From SIG565 sp045590755 (GTDB taxonomy: Bacteria > Bacillota > Clostridia > Oscillospirales > Acutalibacteraceae): a stretch of 40,411 nucleotides of DNA. This document shows, one piece after another, positions 6,573 to 15,058 of the stretch; position 1 is the stretch's first letter; every line of letters begins with the position of its first letter. Both the position numbers and the translations under genes were made by a program. The notes beneath the pieces are model-generated. The model did no database searches. It had not been told where the DNA came from and worked only from the letters and a program-made list of their open reading frames with translations. The stretch spans positions 1 to 40,411 of the forward strand of contig JAZNRP010000002.1 of NCBI GenBank assembly GCA_045590755.1. Reading direction: 5' to 3'.

Positions 6573-8202
6573 AATCTAATGCATAGCCTAAATACAGTTT
6601 TTCAGGAAGAATTTTAGATATTTCTTCATTACAAAGAAGCATTCCGCTTTCATTTTCAACTCCTGGCATATATGCAAAATATTCTGTTACACCGTAAAAT
6701 TCACATAAAGCGCTCAAAATTTCGTTGTAGGGCTTATTATAGAGCAATTCGTATACAATCAAAGCGTCATTTTCAACACCTGTTATTGCGAAAAATTCGG
6801 GTTTTTCCAAGCTATCAGTAAACACATCATAATTTTTTACCGCTAACTCATCAGCTTTACTTGAAAGCACACACCAATTGTCATCCAAAAAGGTTTCCCT
6901 TACACTTTTAAAAACAGTATTATCTGTGATTTTTTCTAAATTAGTTTTACTATTTGTAAGCGCTATACTGCCACTGATTTTTTTATTATAAAATCTTGGC
7001 TTATACCCAAGTTTTGAATAGTACTTGTAAAGTGACTCGCTTGCGGGTTTCAAAAACAGAATATCGTTATTTTCTGCAGCAAGGCTTAGCAATTTCCGCA
7101 TATACCCACGCGAGCGATATTCTGTATCGGTGGCGGCGCCATAAATATACCCCGCTTCCCAACCGCAAAGCGTTGCCTTAATCACAAAAAGCTCGCTTAC
7201 GACTTTGTTGTCAACAAACTTAAAATAGAAATTTTCAGGGAAAAATTTTTGGAACAGTTCATTTGCCGAATCAATTGTTTCATCACTAAAGGTTTCTGTA
7301 AACAGTTGCACTGCCTGTTTTTTGAACGACTTTGGCATACACGCATATTTGTTAAGAATTTTACACGGCTTATAGGAAAGCTTTGCACGACGCAGTCCTT
7401 CAAGTCCTAAATCATCTTCTCGGTTAATGTACTTAAATTCTGTTATAGTTTTTGCAAATTCGCGGTTAATTACGGCATATGCGCCCTGGTATTCGGGCAA
7501 AGCCTTTTCAAAGTTGATATCAAAAACCTGCTCGTTTATTGGGGTACCAAGGCAAAAGGCAACCGCCTTACCGTCTACCCTTACTATACCGCCGCGCGCA
7601 GAGAATTGCTCCATATTATCTAAAAGCATTTTAACGCCGTCACGGTCAGTAGTAATGGATGAAGTATCATTCTTAAAATTATCGGCAGCCCATTCTAATG
7701 AGAGCTTAAGTACTTCTTCTGCGTTTTTTGTCGTTAATGCTTCGTATGTCCAATTATACTGCCTATCAAATGCAGATATGTGATTACGCTTTGAATGATA
7801 TTTTTTTCCTTTAAGTGTTGCTAAGTCTTCGGTGAGATAAATATATTCTGCAGAGCTTTCATTTTTGAATATATCATAATCTTTTGTTAAATTTTCATAG
7901 GCTTCTGCTATTTCATCTTCGTTGCAAGAAATTCTGGGGGCAAAATTGTTCTCTACACAGTATTCAGTAATTTTTTTAATTTTTTCGGTTACATTTCCAT
8001 TACCAAAAAGCGCAAAAAAATAACCGCACTTTTCCTTGTATCGAATATACAACTCATCATCCTGTATTGCAAAAGCGGTTTCGTACATTTCCGACCACAT
8101 AAGCAAATTAGCCGTTGTAAATTCACAGGAAAAGCCGTTGTAATTTTTAAGTCGTTCTTCGATTTTGGCGATATTTTCTTTTGTAATTCTCTCAAAAATC
8201 AA
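6571..8202 (-). CDS. DUF2156-GNAT two-domain acyl/aminoacyltransferase-like protein
   Basis: A 543-residue protein. Residues about 1-285 look like DUF2156, the domain of the C-terminal part of lysyl-phosphatidylglycerol synthases, itself a double GNAT fold: KGKKYHSKRNHISAF near 131-145 and INREDDLGLEGLRRAKLSYKP near 259-279. Residues about 290-410 form a separate GNAT domain with the acetyl-CoA loop AATDTEYRSRGYMRKL near 356-371, then about 130 residues of unassigned C terminus. There are no membrane segments, so it is not a full MprF. I choose TTG 8202, eight bases after GGGGAAG, because the upstream ATG 8238 has no binding site and lies inside a hairpin. It follows clpX on the same strand. 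Substrate unknown. Confidence 0.78.
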   Translation of the reverse strand: MIFERITKENIAKIEERLKNYNGFSCEFTTANLLMWSEMYETAFAIQDDELYIRYKEKCGYFFALFGNGNVTEKIKKITEYCVENNFAPRISCNEDEIAEAYENLTKDYDIFKNESSAEYIYLTEDLATLKGKKYHSKRNHISAFDRQYNWTYEALTTKNAEEVLKLSLEWAADNFKNDTSSITTDRDGVKMLLDNMEQFSARGGIVRVDGKAVAFCLGTPINEQVFDINFEKALPEYQGAYAVINREFAKTITEFKYINREDDLGLEGLRRAKLSYKPCKILNKYACMPKSFKKQAVQLFTETFSDETIDSANELFQKFFPENFYFKFVDNKVVSELFVIKATLCGWEAGYIYGAATDTEYRSRGYMRKLLSLAAENNDILFLKPASESLYKYYSKLGYKPRFYNKKISGSIALTNSKTNLEKITDNTVFKSVRETFLDDNWCVLSSKADELAVKNYDVFTDSLEKPEFFAITGVENDALIVYELLYNKPYNEILSALCEFYGVTEYFAYMPGVENESGMLLCNEEISKILPEKLYLGYALD

Positions 8203-8227
8203 ATTTTGCACTTCCCCAAAATAATAT

Positions 8228-8249
8228 GCGGCAGTCATACGACCGCCGC
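8228..8249 (-). terminator. Possible weak terminator or attenuator after clpX
   Basis: On the minus strand GCGGCGGTC and GACTGCCGC form a 9-bp stem (one G-T wobble) around GTAT. The following ATATTATTTT is not a clean T-run, so some read-through into the next gene is likely. Confidence 0.45.
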
Positions 8250-8258
8250 ACTACTTTT

Positions 8259-9518
8259 TTATACTGCCTTTTTTCCTCGGCGTTCTATAATTGGTTTTCC
8301 GCCGTTTACGGTTTCCTTTGTTATAACAATTTTCTTAACCGTATTATCTGACGGAATTTCAAACATTAGGTCCTTTAAGGTATCTTCAATAATTGAGCGT
8401 AAACCGCGGGCGCCTGTTTTTCGTTCAATAGCCTTATCAGCTATTGTTTCAAGAGCATCCTGCTTAAACTCAAGCTCAACCTCGTCCATATCAAATAAAA
8501 TCTGATACTGCTTAATAACAGAGTTTTTAGGCTCGGTCATAATCTTAATAAGGGTTTCTCTGTCAAGTCCCTTAAGTGCCGTAATTACCGGCAAACGACC
8601 GACAAGCTCGGGAATCATACCGAATTTAACAAGGTCATGCGGTGTAGCAAATGCCGAATCGGTTTCCTTTTCAATGTCGGTTTTAGATTTAATCTGCGCG
8701 CCAAAGCCAAGATTTCCGCCGCCTACCCTGCGTTCAATAACCTTATCAAGTCCGTCAAATGCACCCGCACAAATAAAGAGAATATTTGTTGTATCAATTG
8801 TGATAAACTCTTGCTGCGGATGTTTTCTTCCACCCTGCGGCGGAACATTTGCAACGGTACCTTCCAAGATTTTAAGCAACGCCTGTTGCACACCTTCACC
8901 GCTTACATCGCGTGTAATAGATGTGTTTTCAGACTTACGGGCAATTTTGTCAATTTCATCAACATAAATAATGCCGCGTTCTGCTTTTTCAATATCAAAA
9001 TCTGCCGCCTGAATTAAGCGGAGAAGAATATTCTCAACATCTTCGCCGACATAACCCGCTTCGGTCAGAGTTGTGGCATCTGTAATAGCAATCGGAACAT
9101 CAATAATCTTTGCGAGTGTCTGCGCTAAAAGGGTTTTACCCACACCTGTAGGTCCTAAAAGCACAACATTGCTTTTGTTAAGCTCAACATCACTGGAAGT
9201 ATTCTTAAAAATTCTCTTATAGTGATTGTAAACCGCAACAGAAAGGGTTTTCTTCGCATCTTCCTGACCTATTACATATTCATCCAGTTTGTTTTTTATC
9301 TCTACGGGAGTCGGTAAAACAAACTCCTTTTCCTTTTTCTTTTTTGATGAGCTTTTTTTGCTTTTTGCAAATTCTTCATCATTCATCAAAAGCGAATTAC
9401 AAAAGGAAATACAACCGTCACAGATAAATACGCCCGGACCTTCAATAAGTCTTACTGCTTCGTCCTGTGTTTTTCCACAGAATGAGCAGCAAACCGTTTT
9501 ATTATCCTTAGTTGACAT
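8259..9518 (-). CDS. clpX: ATP-dependent Clp protease ATP-binding subunit ClpX
   Basis: A 419-residue AAA+ unfoldase, normal length. The N-terminal zinc-binding domain has Cys11 and Cys14 (SFC) with Cys33 and Cys36 (CDGC) and recognises substrates and adaptors. A Lys/Ser-rich linker (about 53-65) follows. Walker A is GPTGVGKT at 122-129 and Walker B is IIYVDEID at 183-190. The LGF tripeptide at 270-272 lies in the GGNLGFGA loop that docks into ClpP. ClpX hexamers feed unfolded proteins to ClpP in the cytoplasm. The gene starts eight bases after the clpP stop, with AGGAG ahead of ATG 9518, so it is co-transcribed with clpP and probably tig. Confidence 0.98.
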   Translation of the reverse strand: MSTKDNKTVCCSFCGKTQDEAVRLIEGPGVFICDGCISFCNSLLMNDEEFAKSKKSSSKKKKEKEFVLPTPVEIKNKLDEYVIGQEDAKKTLSVAVYNHYKRIFKNTSSDVELNKSNVVLLGPTGVGKTLLAQTLAKIIDVPIAITDATTLTEAGYVGEDVENILLRLIQAADFDIEKAERGIIYVDEIDKIARKSENTSITRDVSGEGVQQALLKILEGTVANVPPQGGRKHPQQEFITIDTTNILFICAGAFDGLDKVIERRVGGGNLGFGAQIKSKTDIEKETDSAFATPHDLVKFGMIPELVGRLPVITALKGLDRETLIKIMTEPKNSVIKQYQILFDMDEVELEFKQDALETIADKAIERKTGARGLRSIIEDTLKDLMFEIPSDNTVKKIVITKETVNGGKPIIERRGKKAV

Positions 9519-9526
9519 ATTTACTC

Positions 9527-10114
9527 CTATCTCTGAGTGATAACCTTATCTACCAATCCATATTCAGCGGCTTCGGCGGCCGACATAAAGTTGTCACGCT
9601 CGGTATCTCTTTCAATATCAGAAAGCGGACGACCTGTGTTTTGGGACAGAATCTTATTAAGCTTTTCTCTGGTCTTTTCAATATGACGAGCGTGAATAAG
9701 AATATCTGTTGCCTGACCTTCGGCAGCGCCCAAGGGCTGATGAATCATAATTTCACTGTTGGGCAGTGCAAAACGCTTGCCCTTAGCACCAGATGACAGA
9801 AGAAATGCGCCCATACTTGCAGCCATACCCATACAAATGGTACTGACATCGCATTTAATATACTGCATAGTATCGTAAATAGCCATACCAGCTGATACAG
9901 AGCCACCCGGACTGTTTATATAGAAGTTAATGTCTTTATCGGGGTCCTGTGCCTCAAGATAAAGCATCTGTGCAATTACCAAACTTGCCGTAGTATCGTT
10001 AACCTGGTCGCAAAGCATAACTATGCGGTCATTAAGCAAACGCGAAAAAATATCGTAAGAGCGTTCGCCTCTGCTGGTCTGTTCAACAACATAAGGAACA
10101 AAACTCATATCCAT
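9527..10114 (-). CDS. clpP: ATP-dependent Clp protease proteolytic subunit ClpP
   Basis: A 195-residue serine protease subunit with the full catalytic triad: Ser100 in GMAASMGAF, His125 in EIMIHQPLG and Asp174 in TERDNFMS. YINSPGGSVSAG is the oxyanion-loop region. ClpP forms a 14-mer barrel that degrades proteins delivered by ClpX or ClpC. GGAGG lies nine bases before ATG 10114, and the 16 bases around this site are identical to those before tig. The gene sits between tig and clpX on the minus strand, a common bacterial order. No CtsR-box-like direct repeat is visible upstream, so the heat-shock control seen in Bacillus is not supported here. Confidence 0.98.
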   Translation of the reverse strand: MDMSFVPYVVEQTSRGERSYDIFSRLLNDRIVMLCDQVNDTTASLVIAQMLYLEAQDPDKDINFYINSPGGSVSAGMAIYDTMQYIKCDVSTICMGMAASMGAFLLSSGAKGKRFALPNSEIMIHQPLGAAEGQATDILIHARHIEKTREKLNKILSQNTGRPLSDIERDTERDNFMSAAEAAEYGLVDKVITQR

Positions 10115-10168
10115 AAACTTATACCTCCGTACAACTCATTATTAACAAATATTACGATTTATAAACAA

Positions 10169-11506
10169 TTATTCAGCCTTTTCAGCCTTTTTGGTTGTGG
10201 TTTTTTTAGCGGCAGTTTTCTTTACTTCTGTAATTACTGCACTTGCCTTTACCAAATCAATAGCCTTGTTAACGGCTAAATCTGCAGCAATGTCTGCAGA
10301 CGGAACGGCCGCCTTAACCTGTTCGGCAGAAATATTGTAATCATTAGCCATTTTTTCAATCTGAGCTGTAATTTCTTCTTCTGTGGGAACAATATTTTCA
10401 AGCTCAACAATTTTTTCAAGAGCCAAACGCATCTTAACCTGCTTTTCAGCTTGGGGACGGAAGGTCTTTTCAAACTCTGCCATATCAGAGCCTGTATACT
10501 TAATATAGGTATTGATGTCCATACCCTGCATCTGTAAACGATAAGCAAAATCCTGTACCATTTGCTTAACGCGATTATTAATCATAGCTTCAGGGATTTC
10601 AGCTGTCATACCTTCAACAATCTTATCAACGATTGCATTTTCGGTCTGCTCTTCAGCGGCCTTCTTCTTGCGTTCAAGAGCCTTTGCTTTAATATCTTTC
10701 TTAAGCTCGTCAATAGTATCAAACTCGCTGACATCTTTAGCAAATTCGTCATCAATAACAGGTAATTCACGCTTCTTGATTTCGTGGAGCTTTACCTTAA
10801 ATACTGCAGGCTTACCTGCAAGCTCTTCTGCCTGATATTCTTCGGGGAATGTTACATTTACATCAAATTCTTCGCCGATGTTGTGACCAACAATCTGCTC
10901 TTCAAAGCCGGGAATAAACTGACCCGAGCCTAAAGCCAATGAATAGGCTTCGCCCTTACCGCCGTCAAAAGCCTTATCGTCAATAAAGCCTTCAAAGTCG
11001 ATAACTGCAGTGTCTTCCATTTGAGCGGCGCGGTCTTCTACAGAAATCATTCTTGCGTTGCGTTCTGCAAGTCTGTTTAATTCTTCGTTAACTTCCTTAG
11101 CAGAAACAGAAACGGAATTCTTTTCAACCTCAATACCCTTATAGTCAGCAAGTGTTACTTCGGGGTATACTGTGATTGTTACCTTGAATTCAACGCCTTC
11201 CTTGCCGATAGAAACCATATCAAAGTCAATCTTATCGTCAACAAACTTAAGACCTGCTTCTTTGATAGCGCCTTCTACGGCTTCGGGGTAAAGTATATCT
11301 AAAGCGTCTTCATAGAAAACACTTTCACCATACATTTTTTCAATAAAGGCTTTCGGTGCCTTACCCTTACGGAAGCCGGGAACAGAAATGTTCTTGGCAT
11401 TTTTGCGATAAGCGGCATTAATAGCTTCCGCAAATTTTTCTCCGTCGATTGTGATTTCAAGCTCATACCTATTGGTATCAACCTTTTTTGATGCTTTTAA
11501 ACTCAT
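10169..11506 (-). CDS. tig: Trigger factor, ribosome-associated chaperone and prolyl isomerase
   Basis: A 445-residue protein. The N-terminal ribosome-binding domain carries the signature GFRKGKAPK (about 44-52). The FKBP-type prolyl isomerase domain (about 150-240) begins near DRAAQMEDTAVIDFEGFIDD. A long helical C-terminal domain ends in a Lys/Thr/Ala-rich tail (KKTAAKKTTTKKAEKAE). Trigger factor binds near the ribosome exit tunnel and shields new chains. The start is ATG 11506 with GGAGG at a normal distance; an in-frame codon at 11527 lies upstream of the ribosome binding site and is rejected. The clpP gene follows 54 bases downstream with no terminator between, so tig-clpP-clpX is likely one operon. 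Confidence 0.97.
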   Translation of the reverse strand: MSLKASKKVDTNRYELEITIDGEKFAEAINAAYRKNAKNISVPGFRKGKAPKAFIEKMYGESVFYEDALDILYPEAVEGAIKEAGLKFVDDKIDFDMVSIGKEGVEFKVTITVYPEVTLADYKGIEVEKNSVSVSAKEVNEELNRLAERNARMISVEDRAAQMEDTAVIDFEGFIDDKAFDGGKGEAYSLALGSGQFIPGFEEQIVGHNIGEEFDVNVTFPEEYQAEELAGKPAVFKVKLHEIKKRELPVIDDEFAKDVSEFDTIDELKKDIKAKALERKKKAAEEQTENAIVDKIVEGMTAEIPEAMINNRVKQMVQDFAYRLQMQGMDINTYIKYTGSDMAEFEKTFRPQAEKQVKMRLALEKIVELENIVPTEEEITAQIEKMANDYNISAEQVKAAVPSADIAADLAVNKAIDLVKASAVITEVKKTAAKKTTTKKAEKAE

Positions 11507-11612
11507 TATTATTATACCTCCGTACAATTTGTCTCATAATAATATAACATAAGTGTGAAAATATTTCCACCTATTTTTTAAAAAAATAAAAAATTATTTT
11601 AATTTGTACGAA

Positions 11613-12293
11613 TTATGTTACCTTTACAGGCGTAAAATCAACACAATCGCACGATACAAGCTTAAATTCTATGCCGTCGAACTCATTTCTTGCATTATTA
11701 AATCCACTGCCGTGTATATGCCCGTGATAAACCTTTTTTATACCGTATTCCTTTAACACAGCAGTGATTTCTTCACAAACAAATTCGCCATATACGGGCG
11801 GGTAATGAAGAAAAACTGCTAGCGTGCCGCCGATTTTCATAGCGGCATCCAGTGACATTTTAAGACGACCGACTTCACGGCTTAATACCTTTTTATCGGT
11901 TTCCTTTCCGTCATAAAACCAACCTCTTGTTCCGCATACCGCAAACTCTTCCACCGAATATGCATTATTAAAGAGAATTTTAACAGTGTCAATACCGTTT
12001 TGCGTTAAAAATTCTTCGGTTTTCTTTTTTGTTTGCCACCAAAGGTCGTGATTTCCTTTTAAAATTATCTTTTTTCCGTTTAAATCGTTTAAAAATTTAA
12101 AATCCAAAAGAGTTTCTTCTAATTTTAAGCCCCAGGAAAAATCCCCCGGCAAAACAACCGTATCTTCATCCGTTACCAAACGGTTCCAACGAGATGCTAT
12201 TTTTTCGGTGTGATTTTCCCAGCCCTTAAAAATATTCATCGGTTTATCGGACGAAAACGAAAGATGCAAATCAGATATTGTATATAGTGCCAA
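11613..12293 (-). CDS. Calcineurin-like metallophosphoesterase
   Basis: A 226-residue soluble protein with all metal-binding motifs of the calcineurin-like fold: ISDLHLSF near the N terminus (D-x-H), LPGDFSWG (GD), LKGNHDLWW (GNHD), FLHYPP and YHGHIHG (GHxH). Such enzymes hold two metal ions and cleave phosphate esters; the substrate is unknown. WKTKK-type basic residues after GNHD are family variable. I choose TTG 12293, because AAGGCGGGTG lies just upstream, over an in-frame GTG at 12302 that is part of that site. It is divergent from the small DUF1540 gene and lies upstream of tig, separated by about 100 AT-rich bases. Confidence 0.85.
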   Translation of the reverse strand: MALYTISDLHLSFSSDKPMNIFKGWENHTEKIASRWNRLVTDEDTVVLPGDFSWGLKLEETLLDFKFLNDLNGKKIILKGNHDLWWQTKKKTEEFLTQNGIDTVKILFNNAYSVEEFAVCGTRGWFYDGKETDKKVLSREVGRLKMSLDAAMKIGGTLAVFLHYPPVYGEFVCEEITAVLKEYGIKKVYHGHIHGSGFNNARNEFDGIEFKLVSCDCVDFTPVKVT

Positions 12294-12383
12294 AAAAATC
12301 ACCCGCCTTTTTTAGAATATCGTTTTCCTTTTGGGAATACTAAATATGACCTTAACGGTTAAAAAATTTTAAGGAGTAAACTT

Positions 12384-12551
12384 ATGTCTGACAACAAAAT
12401 TAACGGTATTGTATGTAATGTGGAAAACTGCAAGTATCACGCTAAAGACGACACCTGTGATGCCGGTAGCATTAAGGTTTCTTGCTATGATGAAAACAAC
12501 TGCAAAAACTGCAATATACACTACTGCAAGACCTATACCGAGAAAAACTAA
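12384..12551 (+). CDS. Small cysteine-rich DUF1540 protein
   Basis: A 55-residue protein that starts at ATG 12384, seven bases after AAGGAG (12371-12376), and ends at TAA 12549-12551. It has eight cysteines: VCNVENCKYH, DTCDAG, VSCYD, NNCKNCNIHYC. The C-x4-C-x2-H start and the later Cys pattern match DUF1540, short proteins found once or twice per polypeptide in Firmicutes and thought to bind metal. The function is unknown; some are in spore or stress regulons, but nothing here shows that. A strong hairpin follows it. The gene is easily missed because of its size. Confidence 0.85.
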   Translation: MSDNKINGIVCNVENCKYHAKDDTCDAGSIKVSCYDENNCKNCNIHYCKTYTEKN

Positions 12552-12556
12552 TTCAA

Positions 12557-12586
12557 AGCAAGACCCTGCGTTTGCAGGGTCTTGCT
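12557..12586. terminator. Hairpin between DUF1540 gene and thrC
   Basis: A 13-bp perfect stem, AGCAAGACCCTGC (12557-12569) with GCAGGGTCTTGCT (12574-12586), around GTTT. The T-runs after it are short on both strands, but its place between convergent genes supports a terminator. Confidence 0.72.
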
Positions 12587-12591
12587 ACATA

Positions 12592-14076
12592 CTAAATTCC
12601 AAGAGTACTAAATACAAAGTCAACCATATCGTTTTTATCGCAGACATTGTTAAATCTGGGTACTGCATTTTCGAGTGCCGCCAAGGGTGACGGTATTTCA
12701 GTTTTAGATACCGCAGATAATTTTTTAACTGTTTCAAATTCACCTGTGGGTATACTCTCTCCCAAGGCTTCAAGGACACTTGTGGCAAACTTATAGGGGG
12801 AAGCGGTAGATGCAACAACCGTTACCTTTTTATCATTTGTAGCTTCTACATATTTATCATATACATTAAGCGCCACCGCAGTATGTGTATCGCAAAGATA
12901 CGCTTGTTCACTAAAATATTTAGCTATTGTTTGTTTTGTAGCTGAGTCATCGCAACAGCCGCCAAAGAAAAGTTCGGTAAACTTTGAATGCAATTCATCG
13001 GAAATTTTGTATTTTCCGTTTACTGATAATTCGTTTTGTAAAGCCGCTACCGTATCTGAATTGCGTCCGCAAAGTTCAAACAGCATTCTTTCAAGGTTGC
13101 TTGAAATAAGAATGTCCATAGACGGTGAAATTGTTGTAAAGAAGCGTCTGTTGCGGTCATAAACGCCGGTATTTATAAAATCGGTCAAAACATTATTGGC
13201 ATTTGAAGCACAAATTAACTTCTTTATAGGAGCGCCCATAACCTTAGCATAGTAAGCCGCCAGAATATTACCGAAATTACCTGTAGGTACAACTACATTA
13301 AAGCCGTCGGTTAAATCTTCTCCTGCGGCCATTAAATCACAGTAGGCAGAAATATAGTAAATTATCTGCGGAACAAGGCGTCCCCAGTTAATTGAGTTAG
13401 CCGAAGAAAACTGCATATTGTTATTTAATAACTTTTCTGCAGCAGATTTATCGGTAAATATTTTCTTAACACCTGTCTGTGCATCATCAAAATTACCAAC
13501 AATTGCACAAACGCAGACATTCTCCCCTTTCTGAGTGTCCATCTGCAATTTCTGCATAGCACTTACACCATCATTGGGGTAAAATACTATAATTTTTGTA
13601 TTATCTACATCACAAAAGCCTTCAAGTGCGGCCTTACCCGTATCGCCACTGGTAGCCACAAGAATAACCGTTTCCTTGCCACCGCTTACCTTTTTAGCCG
13701 ATGTGGTAAGTAAATAAGGCAACAGTTGAAGCGCCAAATCCTTAAATGCACAGGTCGGTCCGTGCCAAAGCTCCAATATATTAGTGCCGTTGGCAATTTT
13801 TTTAATTGGGGCAGGTAGGTTATTATCAAATGTATCGGTATATGCACCCTTTACACAGGCATAAATTTCTTCTTCAGTAAAATCAGTAAGAAACTTTTTA
13901 AGAACGAATGCCGCTCTTTCAGTATAATCTACACCCTTAAGATATTCAAAATCTGCGCTTGAAAGCACCGGTATTTCTTCGGGCACAAACAAACCGCCCT
14001 CCTTAGAAATACCCTGCGCTATAGCCTGTGATGCGCTTACCTTTACATTTTTATCTCTAGTGCTTATGTAATTCAT
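12592..14076 (-). CDS. thrC: Threonine synthase
   Basis: A 494-residue PLP enzyme that converts O-phosphohomoserine to threonine. Typical of the long (fungal/E. coli-like) class, it begins MNYISTRDKN and has ISKEGGLFVPEEIP. The PLP-binding lysine is Lys112 in HGPTCAFKDLALQ. VATSGDTGKAAL and NSINWGRLVPQIIYY are further family motifs. It is the last gene of the rplS-side cluster, 14 bases after the yraN-like stop. No T-box or riboswitch fits in the short gap, and no other threonine genes (hom, thrB) are nearby, so any amino-acid control would act further upstream. Confidence 0.96.
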   Translation of the reverse strand: MNYISTRDKNVKVSASQAIAQGISKEGGLFVPEEIPVLSSADFEYLKGVDYTERAAFVLKKFLTDFTEEEIYACVKGAYTDTFDNNLPAPIKKIANGTNILELWHGPTCAFKDLALQLLPYLLTTSAKKVSGGKETVILVATSGDTGKAALEGFCDVDNTKIIVFYPNDGVSAMQKLQMDTQKGENVCVCAIVGNFDDAQTGVKKIFTDKSAAEKLLNNNMQFSSANSINWGRLVPQIIYYISAYCDLMAAGEDLTDGFNVVVPTGNFGNILAAYYAKVMGAPIKKLICASNANNVLTDFINTGVYDRNRRFFTTISPSMDILISSNLERMLFELCGRNSDTVAALQNELSVNGKYKISDELHSKFTELFFGGCCDDSATKQTIAKYFSEQAYLCDTHTAVALNVYDKYVEATNDKKVTVVASTASPYKFATSVLEALGESIPTGEFETVKKLSAVSKTEIPSPLAALENAVPRFNNVCDKNDMVDFVFSTLGI

Positions 14077-14090
14077 ATCTAATCCCCCGA

Positions 14091-14462
14091 TTAAAATGCA
14101 TTTTTAATATAATTAAGCTTGTATGTAATGTTGTCAGATAAATCAATATCGTAAACAACCTCCGCAACATCAAAGCGGACCTTCAAGGCTTCGCTTGACT
14201 GTGATTTAAGTATATAATCCTTTGCGGTTAAAATAATCCTGCGTTGCTTGTGGGCGTCAACCGCCTGTCCAGGCGACACAAGCGAATCCTTTTTTCTTAA
14301 TTTAACTTCAACAAATAAAAGATACTTGTGTGTTTCGGCAACTATATCTATTTCACCGTAGCGTGAGCGATAGTTCATTTTTGAAATTATAGCGCCGTTT
14401 TTTCTTAGTGTTTCGGCTACCATTTGCTCGGCGCGTTTACCGATTACAGAGCTCTCCTTCAT
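14091..14462 (-). CDS. YraN/UPF0102 endonuclease-like protein
   Basis: A 123-residue protein with the restriction-endonuclease-like core of the UPF0102 family: IGKRAEQMVAETL near the N terminus, YRSRYGEIDIVAE and LLFVEVKLRKKD, which together give the E-x-D...E-x-K metal site, then the conserved PGQAVDAHKQRRI. Its role is unknown; it is often next to rnhB or comM in Firmicutes. I choose ATG 14462, whose ATGA overlaps the rnhB stop and follows AAGGGTG. An in-frame start at 14501 would give a non-conserved 13-residue extension. Probably translationally coupled with rnhB. Confidence 0.88.
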   Translation of the reverse strand: MKESSVIGKRAEQMVAETLRKNGAIISKMNYRSRYGEIDIVAETHKYLLFVEVKLRKKDSLVSPGQAVDAHKQRRIILTAKDYILKSQSSEALKVRFDVAEVVYDIDLSDNITYKLNYIKNAF

Positions 14463-15058
14463 ATAACACCCTTTAGAAAAGATTTCCTGTGAATTTTGCA
14501 AATACCAAATTGAGAAATTGCTGCATAATGCTCTTTAGTGCCGTACCCCTTGTGTTTTTTGAAATTGTACTCAGGGTATTCCTTATCGTATTCAAGCATA
14601 AGGCTGTCACGCGACACCTTTGCAAGCACCGACGCCGCCGCTACCGACATAGATTTCATATCTCCCTTAATTAGCGGGGACGCCGAAACCTTGATATCTG
14701 TTGGCAATCTGTTACCATCAATTATTGCAAAATCGGGTTTTATATTCAATCCGTCAATTGCCCTGTTCATTGCAAGATATGTAGCATTTAAAATATTAAA
14801 TTCTTCAATTTCTTCAACCGAAGCAAAGGCAATAGAATAGGCCATCGCCTTTTCCTTAATAACACTAAAAAGCTCTTCCCTTTTTTTCTCGGTCAGTTTT
14901 TTAGAATCATTAAGACCTTCTATTTCACAACCCGCATCCAGTATAACCGCCGCCGCACAGACTGGTCCCGCTAAGGGTCCGCGTCCTGCTTCATCAACAC
15001 CGCACACACTCATAAAACCGTTTGAATGCAGCTGTTCTTCAAAACTATAATCAGGCAT
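14459..15058 (-). CDS. rnhB: Ribonuclease HII
   Basis: A 199-residue enzyme that cleaves RNA-DNA hybrids and removes single ribonucleotides from DNA. The catalytic signature CGVDEAGRGPLAGPV holds Asp22 and Glu23. A further acidic residue is in FAIIDGNR (about 114), followed by the conserved SVAAASVLAKVSRD helix. Length and order match type 2 RNase H without the N-terminal TBP-like domain of RNase HIII. Its start lies eight bases inside the rbgA coding region and its stop overlaps the start of the yraN-like gene, so the three are tightly coupled. Confidence 0.97.
   Translation of the reverse strand: MPDYSFEEQLHSNGFMSVCGVDEAGRGPLAGPVCAAAVILDAGCEIEGLNDSKKLTEKKREELFSVIKEKAMAYSIAFASVEEIEEFNILNATYLAMNRAIDGLNIKPDFAIIDGNRLPTDIKVSASPLIKGDMKSMSVAAASVLAKVSRDSLMLEYDKEYPEYNFKKHKGYGTKEHYAAISQFGICKIHRKSFLKGVI

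Noticed and set aside
8637..9017. A 126-codon open frame antisense to clpX
   Set aside because: It is a shadow of a highly conserved gene, has no ribosome binding site and its peptide is not protein-like.
12409..12690. A 93-codon open frame overlapping the DUF1540 gene
   Set aside because: It is out of frame with the cysteine-rich gene, crosses the terminator hairpin and enters thrC antisense.
14077..14090. T-box or riboswitch in front of thrC
   Set aside because: Only 14 bases separate thrC from the gene upstream, too little for a leader RNA.
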